Part shown: piece after piece, positions 1 to 9,183 of the stretch
How positions within the stretch are numbered: the stretch's first letter is position 1
How the letters are laid out: every line of letters starts with the position of its first letter
Source of the DNA: Myxococcus stipitatus
GTDB taxonomy: Bacteria; Myxococcota; Myxococcia; Myxococcales; Myxococcaceae
DNA length: 64,000 nucleotides
NCBI RefSeq assembly: GCF_037414475.1
Contig: NZ_CP147913.1
Coordinates: 5,702,001-5,766,000, forward strand
Reading direction: 5' to 3'
Notes under the pieces: generated by a model
What the model was told of the DNA's origin: nothing
The model's input: only the letters and a program-made list of their open reading frames with translations
The model's database searches: none
Program-made: the position numbers and the translations under genes

Positions 1-313
1 CCTCGAGCTCCACGGTGAGGGTGAAGCTGAGGAACGTCCGGATGAGGACGATTCCCCCCAGCACGATGACCCCCGAGAGGGTGGGCTCGTCGCTCACCGT
101 GCGGATGATGTCCGCGGCGACGAGGAACTCCAGGCCGAGCAGGATGGCGCGGCCCATGTTGAGCCGGAAGCGCCGGTAGGCCTCCTGGGGTTGGAGTCCC
201 TGGCGTCGGAGCAGCAGCAGCCCCGTGGCGAACACGGCGCCCAGCACCATGGCGCCCACGCCCGCGAGCTCCATCACCTGGGCGGACAGCGAGATGAGTG
301 GCCGGAAGTCCAT
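1..313 (-). CDS. DUF1622 family membrane protein (cut by window edge)
   Basis: Reading the minus strand from the ATG at 313 gives 104 codons that run off the left edge. The visible part has three hydrophobic stretches: around residues 16-36, a second beginning near residue 56 that follows a basic RRFRLNMGRAILLGLEF segment, and a third ending in FLSFTL. This pattern and the segment EFLVAADIIRTV are typical of the DUF1622 family of small membrane proteins (about 110-130 residues, function unknown). Only the C-terminal tail should be missing. The gene points away from the peptidase at 367-2130 on the same strand, 53 bases upstream of it. The family call rests on recognised sequence, with no functional evidence. 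Confidence 0.7.
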   Translation of the reverse strand, partial: MDFRPLISLSAQVMELAGVGAMVLGAVFATGLLLLRRQGLQPQEAYRRFRLNMGRAILLGLEFLVAADIIRTVSDEPTLSGVIVLGGIVLIRTFLSFTLTVELE

Positions 314-366
314 GGTGCCTCACTCTCCGAAGAAGGCTCCCGAGGATGTCGCCACGAGGAGGGGCT

Positions 367-2130
367 TCAGCGTCCCCCATCCGGGGGAGCCGCGGCGGGT
401 TTCGCCGAGGGCTTCGCGGGCTCGCCGCCTGTCGCGGGCACGGTGGTCTCCGACAGCGCTCCGTCGTCGCGGAGGAAGCGCTGCGCGAGCTCGTCCACCT
501 CCGCGGGCTTCAAGCCGGTGAGCACCGCCGTGGCCGACTTCGCGCGAGTCGCCAGCGCCGTCTCTCCCAGCGCGCCGTGGATGCGCGAGAGCGCCACGTG
601 AATCTCCGGGTCGAACGGGTCCGACGCCAGCGCCTCCAGATAGGCCGTCTTCGATTTGGGGTAATCCTTGCGGTGCAGGAGGATGCGGCCCAGGTGGACG
701 TTGGTCGCGGGGGAGCCCGGGTGCACCCGCAGGCTGCCGCGCAGCACGCCCTCCGCCTCGTCCAGCCGCTTGAGCTCCAGGAGCGCCAGCGCGTACTTGT
801 TCGACACGGACTCGTACTTGTCGCCCACCAGCTTGTGCGCCTTGGCGTACTCCTCGGCGGCGGCCTTCACGCGGTTGCGCTCGCGCAAGAGCTCGCCCAG
901 GTGCGCGAACTTGCGCGCCGACACCTCCGCTACTTCGTTGAAGTCGCCGAAGGAGATTTCACGGCCCTTCTTCTCGCCGTCCTCCTTCACCTTGCCCTTG
1001 GCGTCCTCCTTCAACACCACGCGGTCATCGCGCGGCACCAGCTCCGCCGGGAAGGGCTGCTTCTTGATGTGCGCAAGCCACGCCTTCTCGAAGAGGGGGA
1101 AGCTCATGCCCATGGCCGCCTCCACCGCCTTCTTGTCCGTCTGCCCCGACTTCAGCTCCCCCACCACGGAGCGCAACCCCGCGGCGCCCTTGGACTGGTG
1201 CACGTAGTCGATGGCGTAGAACACCTCCGCGAACGCGGTGGCCGCGTCCTCCGCCGTGGGCAAGAGGGCGATGGACGGGTGCATCTTCTCGAACGGGATG
1301 AGCGTGTCCGCCTTCACCCGCTTGCCCAACAGCGCCTGCGTGGAGGGCGTCATCGCCAGGCCCGCCTTGCCCCGCCAGCGCGACTCCAGGAACTTGGCCA
1401 GGCCCTCGTGCAACCAGATGGGCACCGTGTTGTGGCTCATCTGGCTCACCACCAGGTGGATGTACTCGTGCGCCAGCGTGTCCTGCCAGTCGTAGCCCTG
1501 CGCCACCGCCTTGGGGCTGGTCACCATCAGCTTGTTGAACTTGCAGATGGCGATGGTGCCCGTGGTGCGAATCTGCTTCTCGGTGAGCGTGCTCACCTTC
1601 GACAGCTCGCGCGCGTTGTTCACCACCTCCACGCGAATCTTCCCGCCCGGAGGCGTCCACCCCAGGTCCTCCGCCATGGCGCGGTGGATGGACTCCAGCG
1701 TCTCCAGCGCGTAGGGCACCAGCACCTGCTCCTTGCCCTTGGGGTACAGGAAGACGAAGTGCTCGCTCTCCGCGCGCTCGTGGCTCTTGACGATGTCGCG
1801 CGTGTCCTTGGCCAGCCGCAGGTAGCTGCCGGGCTTGTCCTCGATGTTGGCGCCCGTGAGCAGCTCCACCGCGTCGTCGTAGCGGCCCTCCTCGAAGGCC
1901 ACCCGGCCCTGGAAGTACTTGAGCGGCTCCACGTCGGCGGGAATCAGCTTCTCCGCCTCCGCCAATTCGCGCCGGGCGCCGGGCACGTCCCAGTCGTCCA
2001 GGCGCTGCTCCACCTGGCCCAGCCGCGTCTTCACCTCGTCCTTGAGCGCCGCGTCCTGCGCGGCGGCGGGCACGGCCAGTCCCCACGCGAGGAGGAGGGC
2101 CACCCAGCGATTCATCCGGACGTTGCTCAC
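367..2130 (-). CDS. Exported peptidase MA-like zinc metalloprotease with TPR repeats
   Basis: The protein has 587 residues. A signal peptide ends near AAA-QD (residues 22-26). A short TPR-like helical segment follows (about 45-95), then a peptidase-MA type domain with the zinc motif HEYIH at 221-225 and the third-ligand candidate Glu242 in WLHEGLAKF. The C-terminal third (about 395-540) is again TPR-like. The tail is rich in Ala, Pro and Lys. The family hydrolyses peptides and binds zinc through HExxH plus a downstream Glu; the substrate is unknown. The GTG start overlaps the stop of the DUF4175 gene by 4 bases (GTGA), so the two are probably translationally coupled and may work together in the envelope. 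An ATG 15 bases further in is an alternative start that would keep the signal peptide. Confidence 0.8.
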   Translation of the reverse strand: MSNVRMNRWVALLLAWGLAVPAAAQDAALKDEVKTRLGQVEQRLDDWDVPGARRELAEAEKLIPADVEPLKYFQGRVAFEEGRYDDAVELLTGANIEDKPGSYLRLAKDTRDIVKSHERAESEHFVFLYPKGKEQVLVPYALETLESIHRAMAEDLGWTPPGGKIRVEVVNNARELSKVSTLTEKQIRTTGTIAICKFNKLMVTSPKAVAQGYDWQDTLAHEYIHLVVSQMSHNTVPIWLHEGLAKFLESRWRGKAGLAMTPSTQALLGKRVKADTLIPFEKMHPSIALLPTAEDAATAFAEVFYAIDYVHQSKGAAGLRSVVGELKSGQTDKKAVEAAMGMSFPLFEKAWLAHIKKQPFPAELVPRDDRVVLKEDAKGKVKEDGEKKGREISFGDFNEVAEVSARKFAHLGELLRERNRVKAAAEEYAKAHKLVGDKYESVSNKYALALLELKRLDEAEGVLRGSLRVHPGSPATNVHLGRILLHRKDYPKSKTAYLEALASDPFDPEIHVALSRIHGALGETALATRAKSATAVLTGLKPAEVDELAQRFLRDDGALSETTVPATGGEPAKPSAKPAAAPPDGGR

Positions 2131-5100
2131 TTCACCAGCTCCTCGTAGTAGCGCTTCACCTGCTCGCGGTACTTCTCCGGCGCCCCCTGCTTCATCGCGT
2201 CCAGCAGGTCCTTGCGGAACTCCTTGGGCGCCTGGAACGAATCCTCGTCCGGCAGCTCCACCTGGTCCTTGGGGTCCCTCCCCGCGTTGCCCGGCTTGCG
2301 CCCGCTCATCCCGCCCGGCAGCGGCAGTCCACCCTTGCGGCCCCGCTGCCCCTGCTGCATCTGCTGCTGGAACTGGCGCAGGCCCTCCAGCGCCGCCTGC
2401 TGCTCGCCGTAGCCGCGGCCCGGGTCCTTGCCCTGCATCCGCTGCGCGGCCTCGCCCATGCGCTGGCCCACGCCCTCCATCTGCTGCGCGGCCTCCTCGC
2501 CGAACAGCGGCGCGGTCTGCTCCATCTCCTCCATCTGCTGCCGCAGGTTCTGCGTGCGCTGCTCCAACTGCTGCTGCTCCTGGGACAGCTGCTGCAACTG
2601 CTGCTTGTCCTGCTGGGAGAGCTGGGAGCCGGGGGGAGGAAAGAGGGATTGGAGCTGGCGGTTGACGTCCTGCACGTTGCGCGCGTCGCGCTCCAGCCGC
2701 TGCGCGAGGTCGGAGGACTGCTGCCGCACCTCGGGCGGATTGCCGAACATCTCGTCGAGCTGCTTCTGCTGCTCACCCATCCCCGCGAGCTGCCGGGCCG
2801 CGTCCTCCGCGCGCGTGGCGGCCTCCGCGGCCAGGTCGAAGTCGTTCACCTTCAGCGCGTTCTCCACGTTGCGCAGCTCCGACTGGGCCTCCTCCAGCGG
2901 GCGCGCGGCGCGGCTGTTGAGGTGCTCCGGGTTGAGCTTGTCGTAGCTCTGCTGGGCCTGCTGCACCTTGCGCATCAGGTCGTCCTTGACGGCCTGTCCG
3001 CGCTCGCTCAGCCGCTCCTTGTTCTGCGCGCGGGCCTGGTCGCGCAGCTTGCGCGTCTGGTCCGCCACGCGCTGCTGGTCGTCCACGGTGGTCTTCAGGT
3101 CCTCCATGAACTTGCCGAACTTCTCCGCCAGCTCCGGGTACTGCTCCCCGCCGAACTCCTCGTTGGCTTCGTCCAGGCCCTTGAGCATCTCGTCCATCTG
3201 CATGCCCAGCTCCTGGAGCTTCGCGAGCGCCTCGTCCGTCTTGCCCTCGCGCATCAGCTTCTCGATGTCCTCCAGGGCGCTTTGCATGTCCTGGTCCTTC
3301 ATCATCTCGGACAGGGCCTCGGCGTTGAGGTGCTCGTCGCGGATGCCCTTGCGCATCTCCGCCATGCGCTGCATCAGCTCCTGGATGCGGGCCTTGAGCT
3401 GCTGAATCTGCTCCATCACCGCCTGGCGCGCGGCCTCGTCCGGGTTGGCCTTGAACTGCTCAATCAACCGAGACAGCTCGCGGCGCTCCTGGGCGAGCTG
3501 CTTGGCCATCTCCTGGAGCGCCTCCAGCTTCTGCCGGTCCAGCAGCGCCTCCAGGTAGAGGATGTCCTTCTCCAGCTCCTCGATTTCCTCCGTCACCACG
3601 GCGGACAGGCGGTTGCCGGTGCCCCAGTCCTCGCCCCGGGCGCGCTGCGTGCGCAGGTAGAGGCGGCGGAAGTCCGCGGTGCCGTTGATGTGGCTGCCCA
3701 GGGATTCGGAGATGTTGGAGAGGGCGGAGACCAGCTCGGAGGGCACGTCGCGCTCGCGCGCCAGAGTCTGCGCCAGGGTGCGCATGTCGGTGATGAGCTG
3801 CTGGCCGCTGGTGTCCACCGTGGCCGCGGAGGCGACGGCCTGCGGGTCCTTCTGCTTCTCCCGGTCCGGTCCCTCCATGCGGTCCGCGAGGTGGTCCACC
3901 ATGCGGCCCCACAGCTGCTCGGCCTTCTCCAGCGCGGCGCGGTGGTGCTCGGCGGCGGAGTAGATGCGCAGCACCTGGGTGCGGCTGACGCCCTTCTTGG
4001 GGCCCTCCACCGCGTCGTTGTCCTGCGCCTCCACGAAGTACGTAATCCGGTCGCCGGGGTCCACCTTGAGCGAGCCCAAATCCCACGTGTACGTGTCGCG
4101 GCTGCGCCGTCCGTCCTCGCGCCGCAGCGGCACGCGCGTGTCCTGCTGCGCGCCCGGCTTGCGGTACACGAGCGCCAGGCCCGACAGGCCGTAGTCGTCC
4201 GTGGCCTCGTACTTGAGCGTCACCTTCTGGCCCGGGTCCACCTCCAGCTCCGCCGCGGGCGTCAGCAGCGTCACCTGCGGCGGCTTGTCGGCCTCCACGG
4301 TGAGCGAGATGTCCGGGCCCACCGCGAGGGGCTTCTCGCGCTTGGCGTAGAAGACGAAGCGGTAGTGGCCGCTCTGCTTCGCGATGAAGGTGCCCTCCAG
4401 GTCGCGGTTGCCGGTGACCTTCAGCGGCACGGACTGGGTGTTGTTGATGACCAGCTCCGCGCGCTCGATGGCGCGGTCCGAGCGCGTCTTGAGCTGGATT
4501 TCCGTGCCCGCCGGGGCACTCACCGCGCCGTCGGTGCCGGGGACGGTGCGCTGGGACAGGCCCGTGTACGCGGGGTAGCGGTACGTCAGCTCGATGTCGC
4601 CGGTGATGGGCTCGGCCTGGGCCTGGGCCTCCGGCGCGCGAGACACCTCCACGATGCGCTTGAGGCCCGCGCTCCACTTCTCACCCCAGAGGCCCAGCAC
4701 CAGCGCCAGGAGCAGCAGCACGCCGAGGGTGGCCAGGCCCGCGCGCTGGGCGGGACGCACGTCGACGATGGAGCGCACGTCCACGGTGCGCACGCGCTGG
4801 TCCATCTGCTGGAGGAACGCGTCCGCCAGCTCCGGCGAGCCGTTGGTGTGCCCGCCGCGCTCGCGCATCAACTCCACCGCGGCCAGCACGTCCAGGGACA
4901 GCTCGGGCCGGCGCTGTCCCACCAGGCGCGCGGTGAGCACGTCGTCGCCCACGCGCCGCCGCGACAGCCACAGGCCGAACACACACGCCAGCGCCACGCC
5001 CACCGGCACGGCGAACCCCAGGATGGAGCCCCCCAGCCTCGGGGCCACCTGACCCAGGAGCCCGCCGCCCACCGTCATGACGGAGGCGGCCATCCCCCCC

Positions 5101-5273
5101 AGCGCCCCGCCCTGGAGCCACAGGAAGCGGCGCTGACGCGCGCGCACGGCCTGGAGCAGCGCCTCCACGCCCCGGCCTCGCGAGGACACCCCCACCGGAG
5201 TGGGCGCGCTCGGGGGCGGCGGAGGCGGGGGCGGCAGCTCGGGGCCTGGGCTCTGCGGGGTGTCGAGGTTCAC
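2127..5273 (-). CDS. Large DUF4175-type membrane protein with long coiled coil
   Basis: The protein has 1048 residues. A Pro-rich cytoplasmic N-terminus (runs of Pro at about 15-22) precedes two transmembrane helices near 54-105 and a third near 177-195. A beta-rich extracytoplasmic region follows (about 220-440), with repeated phrases such as DIELTYRYPAYTG. The remaining part (about 450-960) is a very long, Gln/Glu/Arg-rich coiled coil, ending in a Gly/Lys-rich stretch and a short helical tail. This is the architecture of DUF4175 proteins, which often stand near MoxR/DUF58/Bat-type genes; none of those is in view here. The function is unknown, but the shape suggests an envelope scaffold. It is the first gene of a two-gene unit with the peptidase at 367-2130. 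Confidence 0.75.
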   Translation of the reverse strand: MNLDTPQSPGPELPPPPPPPPSAPTPVGVSSRGRGVEALLQAVRARQRRFLWLQGGALGGMAASVMTVGGGLLGQVAPRLGGSILGFAVPVGVALACVFGLWLSRRRVGDDVLTARLVGQRRPELSLDVLAAVELMRERGGHTNGSPELADAFLQQMDQRVRTVDVRSIVDVRPAQRAGLATLGVLLLLALVLGLWGEKWSAGLKRIVEVSRAPEAQAQAEPITGDIELTYRYPAYTGLSQRTVPGTDGAVSAPAGTEIQLKTRSDRAIERAELVINNTQSVPLKVTGNRDLEGTFIAKQSGHYRFVFYAKREKPLAVGPDISLTVEADKPPQVTLLTPAAELEVDPGQKVTLKYEATDDYGLSGLALVYRKPGAQQDTRVPLRREDGRRSRDTYTWDLGSLKVDPGDRITYFVEAQDNDAVEGPKKGVSRTQVLRIYSAAEHHRAALEKAEQLWGRMVDHLADRMEGPDREKQKDPQAVASAATVDTSGQQLITDMRTLAQTLARERDVPSELVSALSNISESLGSHINGTADFRRLYLRTQRARGEDWGTGNRLSAVVTEEIEELEKDILYLEALLDRQKLEALQEMAKQLAQERRELSRLIEQFKANPDEAARQAVMEQIQQLKARIQELMQRMAEMRKGIRDEHLNAEALSEMMKDQDMQSALEDIEKLMREGKTDEALAKLQELGMQMDEMLKGLDEANEEFGGEQYPELAEKFGKFMEDLKTTVDDQQRVADQTRKLRDQARAQNKERLSERGQAVKDDLMRKVQQAQQSYDKLNPEHLNSRAARPLEEAQSELRNVENALKVNDFDLAAEAATRAEDAARQLAGMGEQQKQLDEMFGNPPEVRQQSSDLAQRLERDARNVQDVNRQLQSLFPPPGSQLSQQDKQQLQQLSQEQQQLEQRTQNLRQQMEEMEQTAPLFGEEAAQQMEGVGQRMGEAAQRMQGKDPGRGYGEQQAALEGLRQFQQQMQQGQRGRKGGLPLPGGMSGRKPGNAGRDPKDQVELPDEDSFQAPKEFRKDLLDAMKQGAPEKYREQVKRYYEELVK

Positions 5274-5575
5274 GCTGTCCTGTCCACTCGGTGTCGAGGC
5301 AACCCCTGGTGGGGGGACCTATTTCCCGATTCTCTAGCAACGTCCGACGGGCCGCGAGGTGCTTGAGCCTGGGGATTGCTCCGAGGGCGGGTGGGGGTGT
5401 CCGGAGGAGGAAGGACGCGGCCGGGGGAGGGTCCGGGAGGCAACGCGCGGCCAGGGCGCCAACGGGCCTCGCGGCACGAGCGGCGAGGCGGGGGCCCTGC
5501 ACGGGGCTTCGGGAGAGGCTGGGTGGGGACCGGCGCGGGGCCGGCCCTCGGGGGTGTGGGTGACTGCGTCCCTGC
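5274..5575. other. Intergenic region, 302 bp
   Basis: The region lies between the start of the DUF4175 gene and the stop of the MarR gene, both on the minus strand. It must contain the leader of the DUF4175 gene. I see no convincing -35/-10 pair, hairpin followed by T residues, or small gene with a ribosome binding site. The segment 5320-5345 is less GC-rich than its surroundings and is the most likely promoter area. Confidence 0.4.
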
Positions 5576-6118
5576 TCAGCGGGCGTCCGGCTTCTCGTCC
5601 GTCGCGTCGGCGCCGGACCCGGCCGGGGCCGGTACGCCTCCCAGCTCCTGGGCGAGCGCGGTGAGCACGTCCTGGGTGGCCAGGATGCGGTTGCGTGACA
5701 TCCGGGCGAGCACCCGCTGCACGGCGGACTCGACGGTGCCTTCGGAGGGGATGTCGAGCGAGCGACCGGACTCGGTGAGCGCGAACAGCGCCTTGCGTCC
5801 ATCCAGCGGGTCCGACTTCCGCTCCAGCAGCCCGCGCTTCTCCAGCCGCTTGAGCACGCCCGTCAGGGTGCTGGGGTGGACGTGGAGAATCTGCGCCAGC
5901 GTGCCGGCGGTGATGCCGGGAAAGCGTCCCACCAGCCGGATGACCAGCCGCTGCGGACCGGTGAGGCCCAGCGTCGACTCCATCCGCTTCGAGGTGGACT
6001 GAAGCCCGTGGTCCACGGCCCACAACAACCGCATGAACTCGAGCACTTCACCGAGCGGCGGGCCCTTGAGCCCCTCGCCTTCGTGGGGTTCCGGCTCCCC
6101 ATTGGCCGTGTCCTTCAT
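5576..6118 (-). CDS. MarR family transcriptional regulator
   Basis: The protein has 180 residues when started at the ATG at 6118, which has AGGAAG 8 bases upstream. It holds a winged helix-turn-helix: LTGPQRLVIRLVGRF, then the recognition-helix region HVHPSTLTGVLKRLEKRG, then the wing with the family signature DPLDGRKALFALTESG. MarR proteins are dimeric DNA binders, usually repressors released by small ligands. Targets cannot be read from the context: the neighbours are a DUF4175 protein downstream and a dipeptidase upstream, both on the same strand but separated by about 300 bases on each side. A longer reading frame runs further upstream but lacks a better start. Confidence 0.85.
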   Translation of the reverse strand: MKDTANGEPEPHEGEGLKGPPLGEVLEFMRLLWAVDHGLQSTSKRMESTLGLTGPQRLVIRLVGRFPGITAGTLAQILHVHPSTLTGVLKRLEKRGLLERKSDPLDGRKALFALTESGRSLDIPSEGTVESAVQRVLARMSRNRILATQDVLTALAQELGGVPAPAGSGADATDEKPDAR

Positions 6119-6428
6119 CACTTCATCTTCCTTCACCTGCCGCCTCCCTGTCTCTGCCAAGTCTGTCGCGTCGCAGGAGGTGTATCTCTTTGCGTTCCCC
6201 CCGCCGTCCAAAATCCGTTGTGTACCAGTCACCGGCAAGCCGTGGGTGAGGCTTTCGCATCCCACCCCACCTGGGTACCCCCAGGGACCGCCTGACTGTC
6301 CACCCCGGGGGACGGGAGACGCGAAGCCCTCGCCGGGCAGGCCCCGCCCGGAGGACTGGGTGCCCATGGGGCCTCCCCGGAGTGGACCTTCCGGGGAGGG
6401 GAGGGCGGGGCCCAGGAGGCTCCTTTTC
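6119..6428. other. Intergenic region, 310 bp
   Basis: The region lies between the MarR start and the end of the C69 dipeptidase gene (both minus strand). The MarR promoter should lie in 6130-6240, where the sequence becomes locally A/T-richer; a weak TTGGAC with GAGATA 17 bases on can be found on the minus strand, but I do not rely on it. A perfect hairpin at 6372-6399 is listed separately. No coding sequence is supported. Confidence 0.4.
6372..6399 (-). terminator. Perfect 10-bp hairpin after the C69 dipeptidase gene
   Basis: CCTCCCCGGA (6372-6381) pairs perfectly with TCCGGGGAGG (6390-6399) across an 8-base loop. It lies 30 bases past the stop of the dipeptidase gene on the minus strand. 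There is no T-run after the stem, so it is either a T-less transcription stop or a 3' end stabilising hairpin. Confidence 0.45.
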
Positions 6429-8147
6429 TTACGGGGCGGGAGCCACGGTGGGCTTGGTGGGCTGCGCGGGCGCCGCCTTGGGGGCGGGGGCGGCCACCGG
6501 GGCCGGGGCGGCGGGCTTGGCCTCCTCGGGCTCGGGCGGCATCTGCAGGCTCTTGCCCCGCTCCTGGGCGATGCGGCGGTACCAGCTGTCCGGGTACTTC
6601 GGGTGGTTCACCTTGCCCTGCTCGTCGCGGACGTTGCCGTCGATGTACTTCACGAGCAGCGTCTCCCCGAGCTTCCTCCAGCGCGCGTGGACCTTCTCAC
6701 CCTGCTGCACCGAGTACGTGGTGAGGAAGCGGCGGGCCTCCTCCGGGCTGCGCTTGTAGTGCTCCAGCGCCGTGCGCTCGATGTCCGCCTGGTCCGCGAG
6801 GAACTGTCCCTCCAGCGCGCCCTGCTCCTTGTGCACGTCCACGGACATGTCGCTCCAGCGCGCATAGGCCTGGTTGGACACCCAGTTGAACACCCAGAAG
6901 GACGAGTCCCAGGAGAAGGAGCCGCGGCTGGCCACGCCCTGGGCGAAGTTGCGGGGCACCTCGCGGATGCCCGCGTACATGGGCGTGTAGACGGTCATGG
7001 ACGTGTCATCCACGCCGAACCACAGCACCCCGCCGATGGGCGCCGGCATGGAGGCGCGCATCTGCGCGACGAAGGAGAAGCCCGTCTGCTGCGTGGAGAT
7101 GGCGCGCTCGTGGACGTACTTCTTGCCGTCCACCTCCCACGTCATGGGACGCCAGCGGTAGGGCATCGCGTACGGGCCCGCGCCCACGTCCTGGGTCATG
7201 TCCAGGGGCGTGTTCTCGAAGTGGTCCCGCATCAGCCCCATGACGTCCTGCACGGACAGCTTCTGGTCCGGCTTCACCCACAGCGGCAGCCGCTTGCCCG
7301 GCGCGGAGCCGTCCGCGAACTCCGGGCCGAAGTTCCGCGACGGCGCCGCGCGCCGGAAGATGCTCCACACGCGCGCCTCGGAGAAGCGCTGCCCGCCGAA
7401 GTCGAGCGGGTGGTACGTCTGCGCGAAGCTGAAGTCCTTGTCCGCCCCCTTGAACCAGCCCTTCTCCCGCGCGAAGGAGATGACGTCCGGCGCGTAGAGG
7501 GTGTTCTCCGGGTCGTTCAGGGGGAACTGCTCGATGCGCGACTGGTTGGCGTGCGCGGTGATGTGCCCTTCCGGCACCTTGCGCGCCACCCACACGGCGC
7601 CCTTCTGGCCCGTGCCCTTGCCAATCATCTCCAGCAGCCAGGCCTCCTTCGGGTCGGCGATGGAGAAGGACTCGCCGGTGGAGGCATAGCCGTGCTCGGC
7701 CACCAGCTTCGTCATCACGGTGATGGCCTCGCGCGCCGTCTTGGCGCGCTCCAGCGTGATGTAGATGAGCGAGCCGTAGTCGATGATGCCGGCGGGCCCC
7801 TCCAGCTCCTTGCGGCCCGTGAAGGTGGACTCGCCGATGGACAGCTGGTGCTCGTTCATGTTGCCGATGACGGAGTACGTCACGGGCGCCTCGGGGATGC
7901 GGCCCAGGAACTTGCCGGTGTCCCACTCGATGATGTCGCGCTGGGCGCCGGCCGCGTGGCGGCGCGCGGGCGTGTGGTACAGCTCGCCGTACAGCTCGTG
8001 CGCGTCCGCGGCGTAGGTCATCAGGGTGGCGCCATCCGCCGTGGCTCCCTTGTTGACCAGCATGCTGGTACACGCGAGCACGGGCGGAGCAACCAGCGCG
8101 GCCGAGACAGGCAGCGCGGTGAGCAGTCGGGGCAGTCGTCGGTTCAT
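6429..8147 (-). CDS. C69 family dipeptidase (PepD-like Ntn hydrolase), exported
   Basis: The protein has 572 residues. The signal peptide ends just before Cys26 in VLACTSMLVNKGATADG. In peptidase family C69 this Cys, exposed by processing, is the N-terminal nucleophile of an Ntn hydrolase that cleaves dipeptides. The body has the expected family phrases: MTYAADAHELYGELYHTPA, GPAGIIDYGSLIYITLERAK, and PKEAWLLEMIGKG. The C-terminal 40 residues are an Ala/Pro-rich tail, unusual for the family, possibly a surface linker. With the M19 dipeptidase at 9184-10440 it gives the region two exported dipeptidases, consistent with a predator that digests proteins outside the cell. It stands alone in its transcription unit. 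Confidence 0.9.
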   Translation of the reverse strand: MNRRLPRLLTALPVSAALVAPPVLACTSMLVNKGATADGATLMTYAADAHELYGELYHTPARRHAAGAQRDIIEWDTGKFLGRIPEAPVTYSVIGNMNEHQLSIGESTFTGRKELEGPAGIIDYGSLIYITLERAKTAREAITVMTKLVAEHGYASTGESFSIADPKEAWLLEMIGKGTGQKGAVWVARKVPEGHITAHANQSRIEQFPLNDPENTLYAPDVISFAREKGWFKGADKDFSFAQTYHPLDFGGQRFSEARVWSIFRRAAPSRNFGPEFADGSAPGKRLPLWVKPDQKLSVQDVMGLMRDHFENTPLDMTQDVGAGPYAMPYRWRPMTWEVDGKKYVHERAISTQQTGFSFVAQMRASMPAPIGGVLWFGVDDTSMTVYTPMYAGIREVPRNFAQGVASRGSFSWDSSFWVFNWVSNQAYARWSDMSVDVHKEQGALEGQFLADQADIERTALEHYKRSPEEARRFLTTYSVQQGEKVHARWRKLGETLLVKYIDGNVRDEQGKVNHPKYPDSWYRRIAQERGKSLQMPPEPEEAKPAAPAPVAAPAPKAAPAQPTKPTVAPAP

Positions 8148-8303
8148 GGCGGCGGATGCTCTACCAGCCGGGTTCCAGATACAAACCTCACGTGCGGCGC
8201 GCCTGGTTGTCCCCAGGGCACGAGGTCAGGTCTCGACAGGGCCACCGCCCGGGCCACGAGGGAAACCCAGGCGGCGGCCCCAACTCCCGAATAAAAGGTC
8301 GTG

Positions 8304-8657
8304 TCAGTTGTTCGCGGCGACCACCTCCTTTCCCTCCGGAGGCGGAGCCACCTGCTCCACCTTCAACGTGGTGGGACCGCTCAAGGTCAGGTGGGGCTTG
8401 AGCTTGAGGAACTTCTTCCTCCCGAAGCCCTTCACGCGCACCAGCTCCTCCACGCGCTGGAAGGGCCGCTTGCCCCGGTGCTGGATGATGCGCTGCGCCG
8501 CCTTCTCACCCACGCCCGGCAGCCGGTCGAGCTCCGAGGCCGACGCCTCGTTGAGGTTCACCACGCCCGAGAACTGGGTGCGCGAGGTGGCCGCGTCCGC
8601 CACGCCGGGCCCACCCACCAGGAGGCCCAGCGCGAGCAGTCCCCACGCGGCCCTCAC
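8304..8657 (-). CDS. Exported ComEA-like helix-hairpin-helix protein
   Basis: The protein has 117 residues from a GTG at 8657. An N-terminal signal peptide (about 1-22, ending in VADAA) is followed by a double helix-hairpin-helix: NLNEASASELDRLPGVGEK and RVEELVRVKGFGRKK. This is the ComEA-type DNA-binding fold. ComEA binds incoming double-stranded DNA in the periplasm during natural transformation. The GTG overlaps the stop of the small gene at 8654-8902 by 4 bases (GTGA), which fixes the start and implies coupled translation. There is no membrane anchor beyond the signal peptide, so it is probably periplasmic. Other exported HhH proteins exist, so a competence role is inference. Confidence 0.8.
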   Translation of the reverse strand: MRAAWGLLALGLLVGGPGVADAATSRTQFSGVVNLNEASASELDRLPGVGEKAAQRIIQHRGKRPFQRVEELVRVKGFGRKKFLKLKPHLTLSGPTTLKVEQVAPPPEGKEVVAANN

Positions 8658-8902
8658 GAATGGCCTCCCACGGGCGCCGCGTCCAGGCCCAGTTCGGGGG
8701 CGTAGCGTCCGCCCACACCCGGCATGTCCCGCTTCTCCGCCGCCTCGCGCACGTGCAGCTTGCCGTCCAGGGGCAGCACGTCCAGCAGCACGTTGAGTGA
8801 GCCGTCCTTGTTCACGAAGGCGCTGCCCGCGCGCACCCAGATGCTCCCGCCCTTCCCCTCGCGAATGGAAAACACCGCCAATCGCTTTCCCGCCATCAGC
8901 AT
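8654..8902 (-). CDS. Small conserved-looking protein upstream of the ComEA-like gene
   Basis: The protein has about 82 residues. Four closely spaced start codons occur at 8905-8894; the ATG at 8902 has GGAGG 6 bases upstream and is preferred. The core reads VFSIREGKGGSIWVRAG and then VNKDGSLNVLLDVLPLDGKL, a compact beta-rich fold with no signal peptide or transmembrane segment. The WVRAG...VNKDGS pattern is one I associate with small uncharacterised myxobacterial proteins; I cannot assign a function. The gene is translationally coupled to the exported HhH protein downstream, so the two products may be related in use. Predicted cytoplasmic. Confidence 0.65.
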   Translation of the reverse strand: MLMAGKRLAVFSIREGKGGSIWVRAGSAFVNKDGSLNVLLDVLPLDGKLHVREAAEKRDMPGVGGRYAPELGLDAAPVGGHS

Positions 8903-9183
8903 CATCCACCTCCACCACGCTCGACCGCGCCACCACGGCGCGGCCCCTCTCCGGCTCGACCGCCTGAGGTCGACACCTGCTTGAGCAGTCGCCGTGCCAG
9001 CCGCACCTTCCTCGGGGAGCCGCCCACGCACCGTGCACGAGGTCCAGAGGTGTCCTGTGCCGGGGACGGGTGACAGGGCTCCAGGGGCCTCTCACGGCGC
9101 GAGAGCACGCACGACCTCCACGGTTGGACGAGGGCGGGGCGCCATGGAAGAGTCCCCGCGTCCCGCCGTCTCGAGGTGCCCGC

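Noticed and set aside
298..2148. Long plus-strand reading frame of 616 codons opposite the peptidase gene
   Set aside because: Composition is that of an antisense frame (Arg/Leu/His-rich, no motifs); the minus strand encodes a recognisable peptidase.
2649..5366. 905-codon plus-strand frame opposite DUF4175
   Set aside because: His/Leu/Arg-rich shadow of the coiled-coil gene with no domains or ribosome site.
6033..8294. 753-codon plus-strand frame opposite the C69 dipeptidase
   Set aside because: Antisense shadow; the dipeptidase has a complete active site and signal peptide.
8148..8303. Possible tRNA-like arm around GGTTCCAGATACAAACC
   Set aside because: No acceptor stem, anticodon arm or CCA-side pairing can be built around it.
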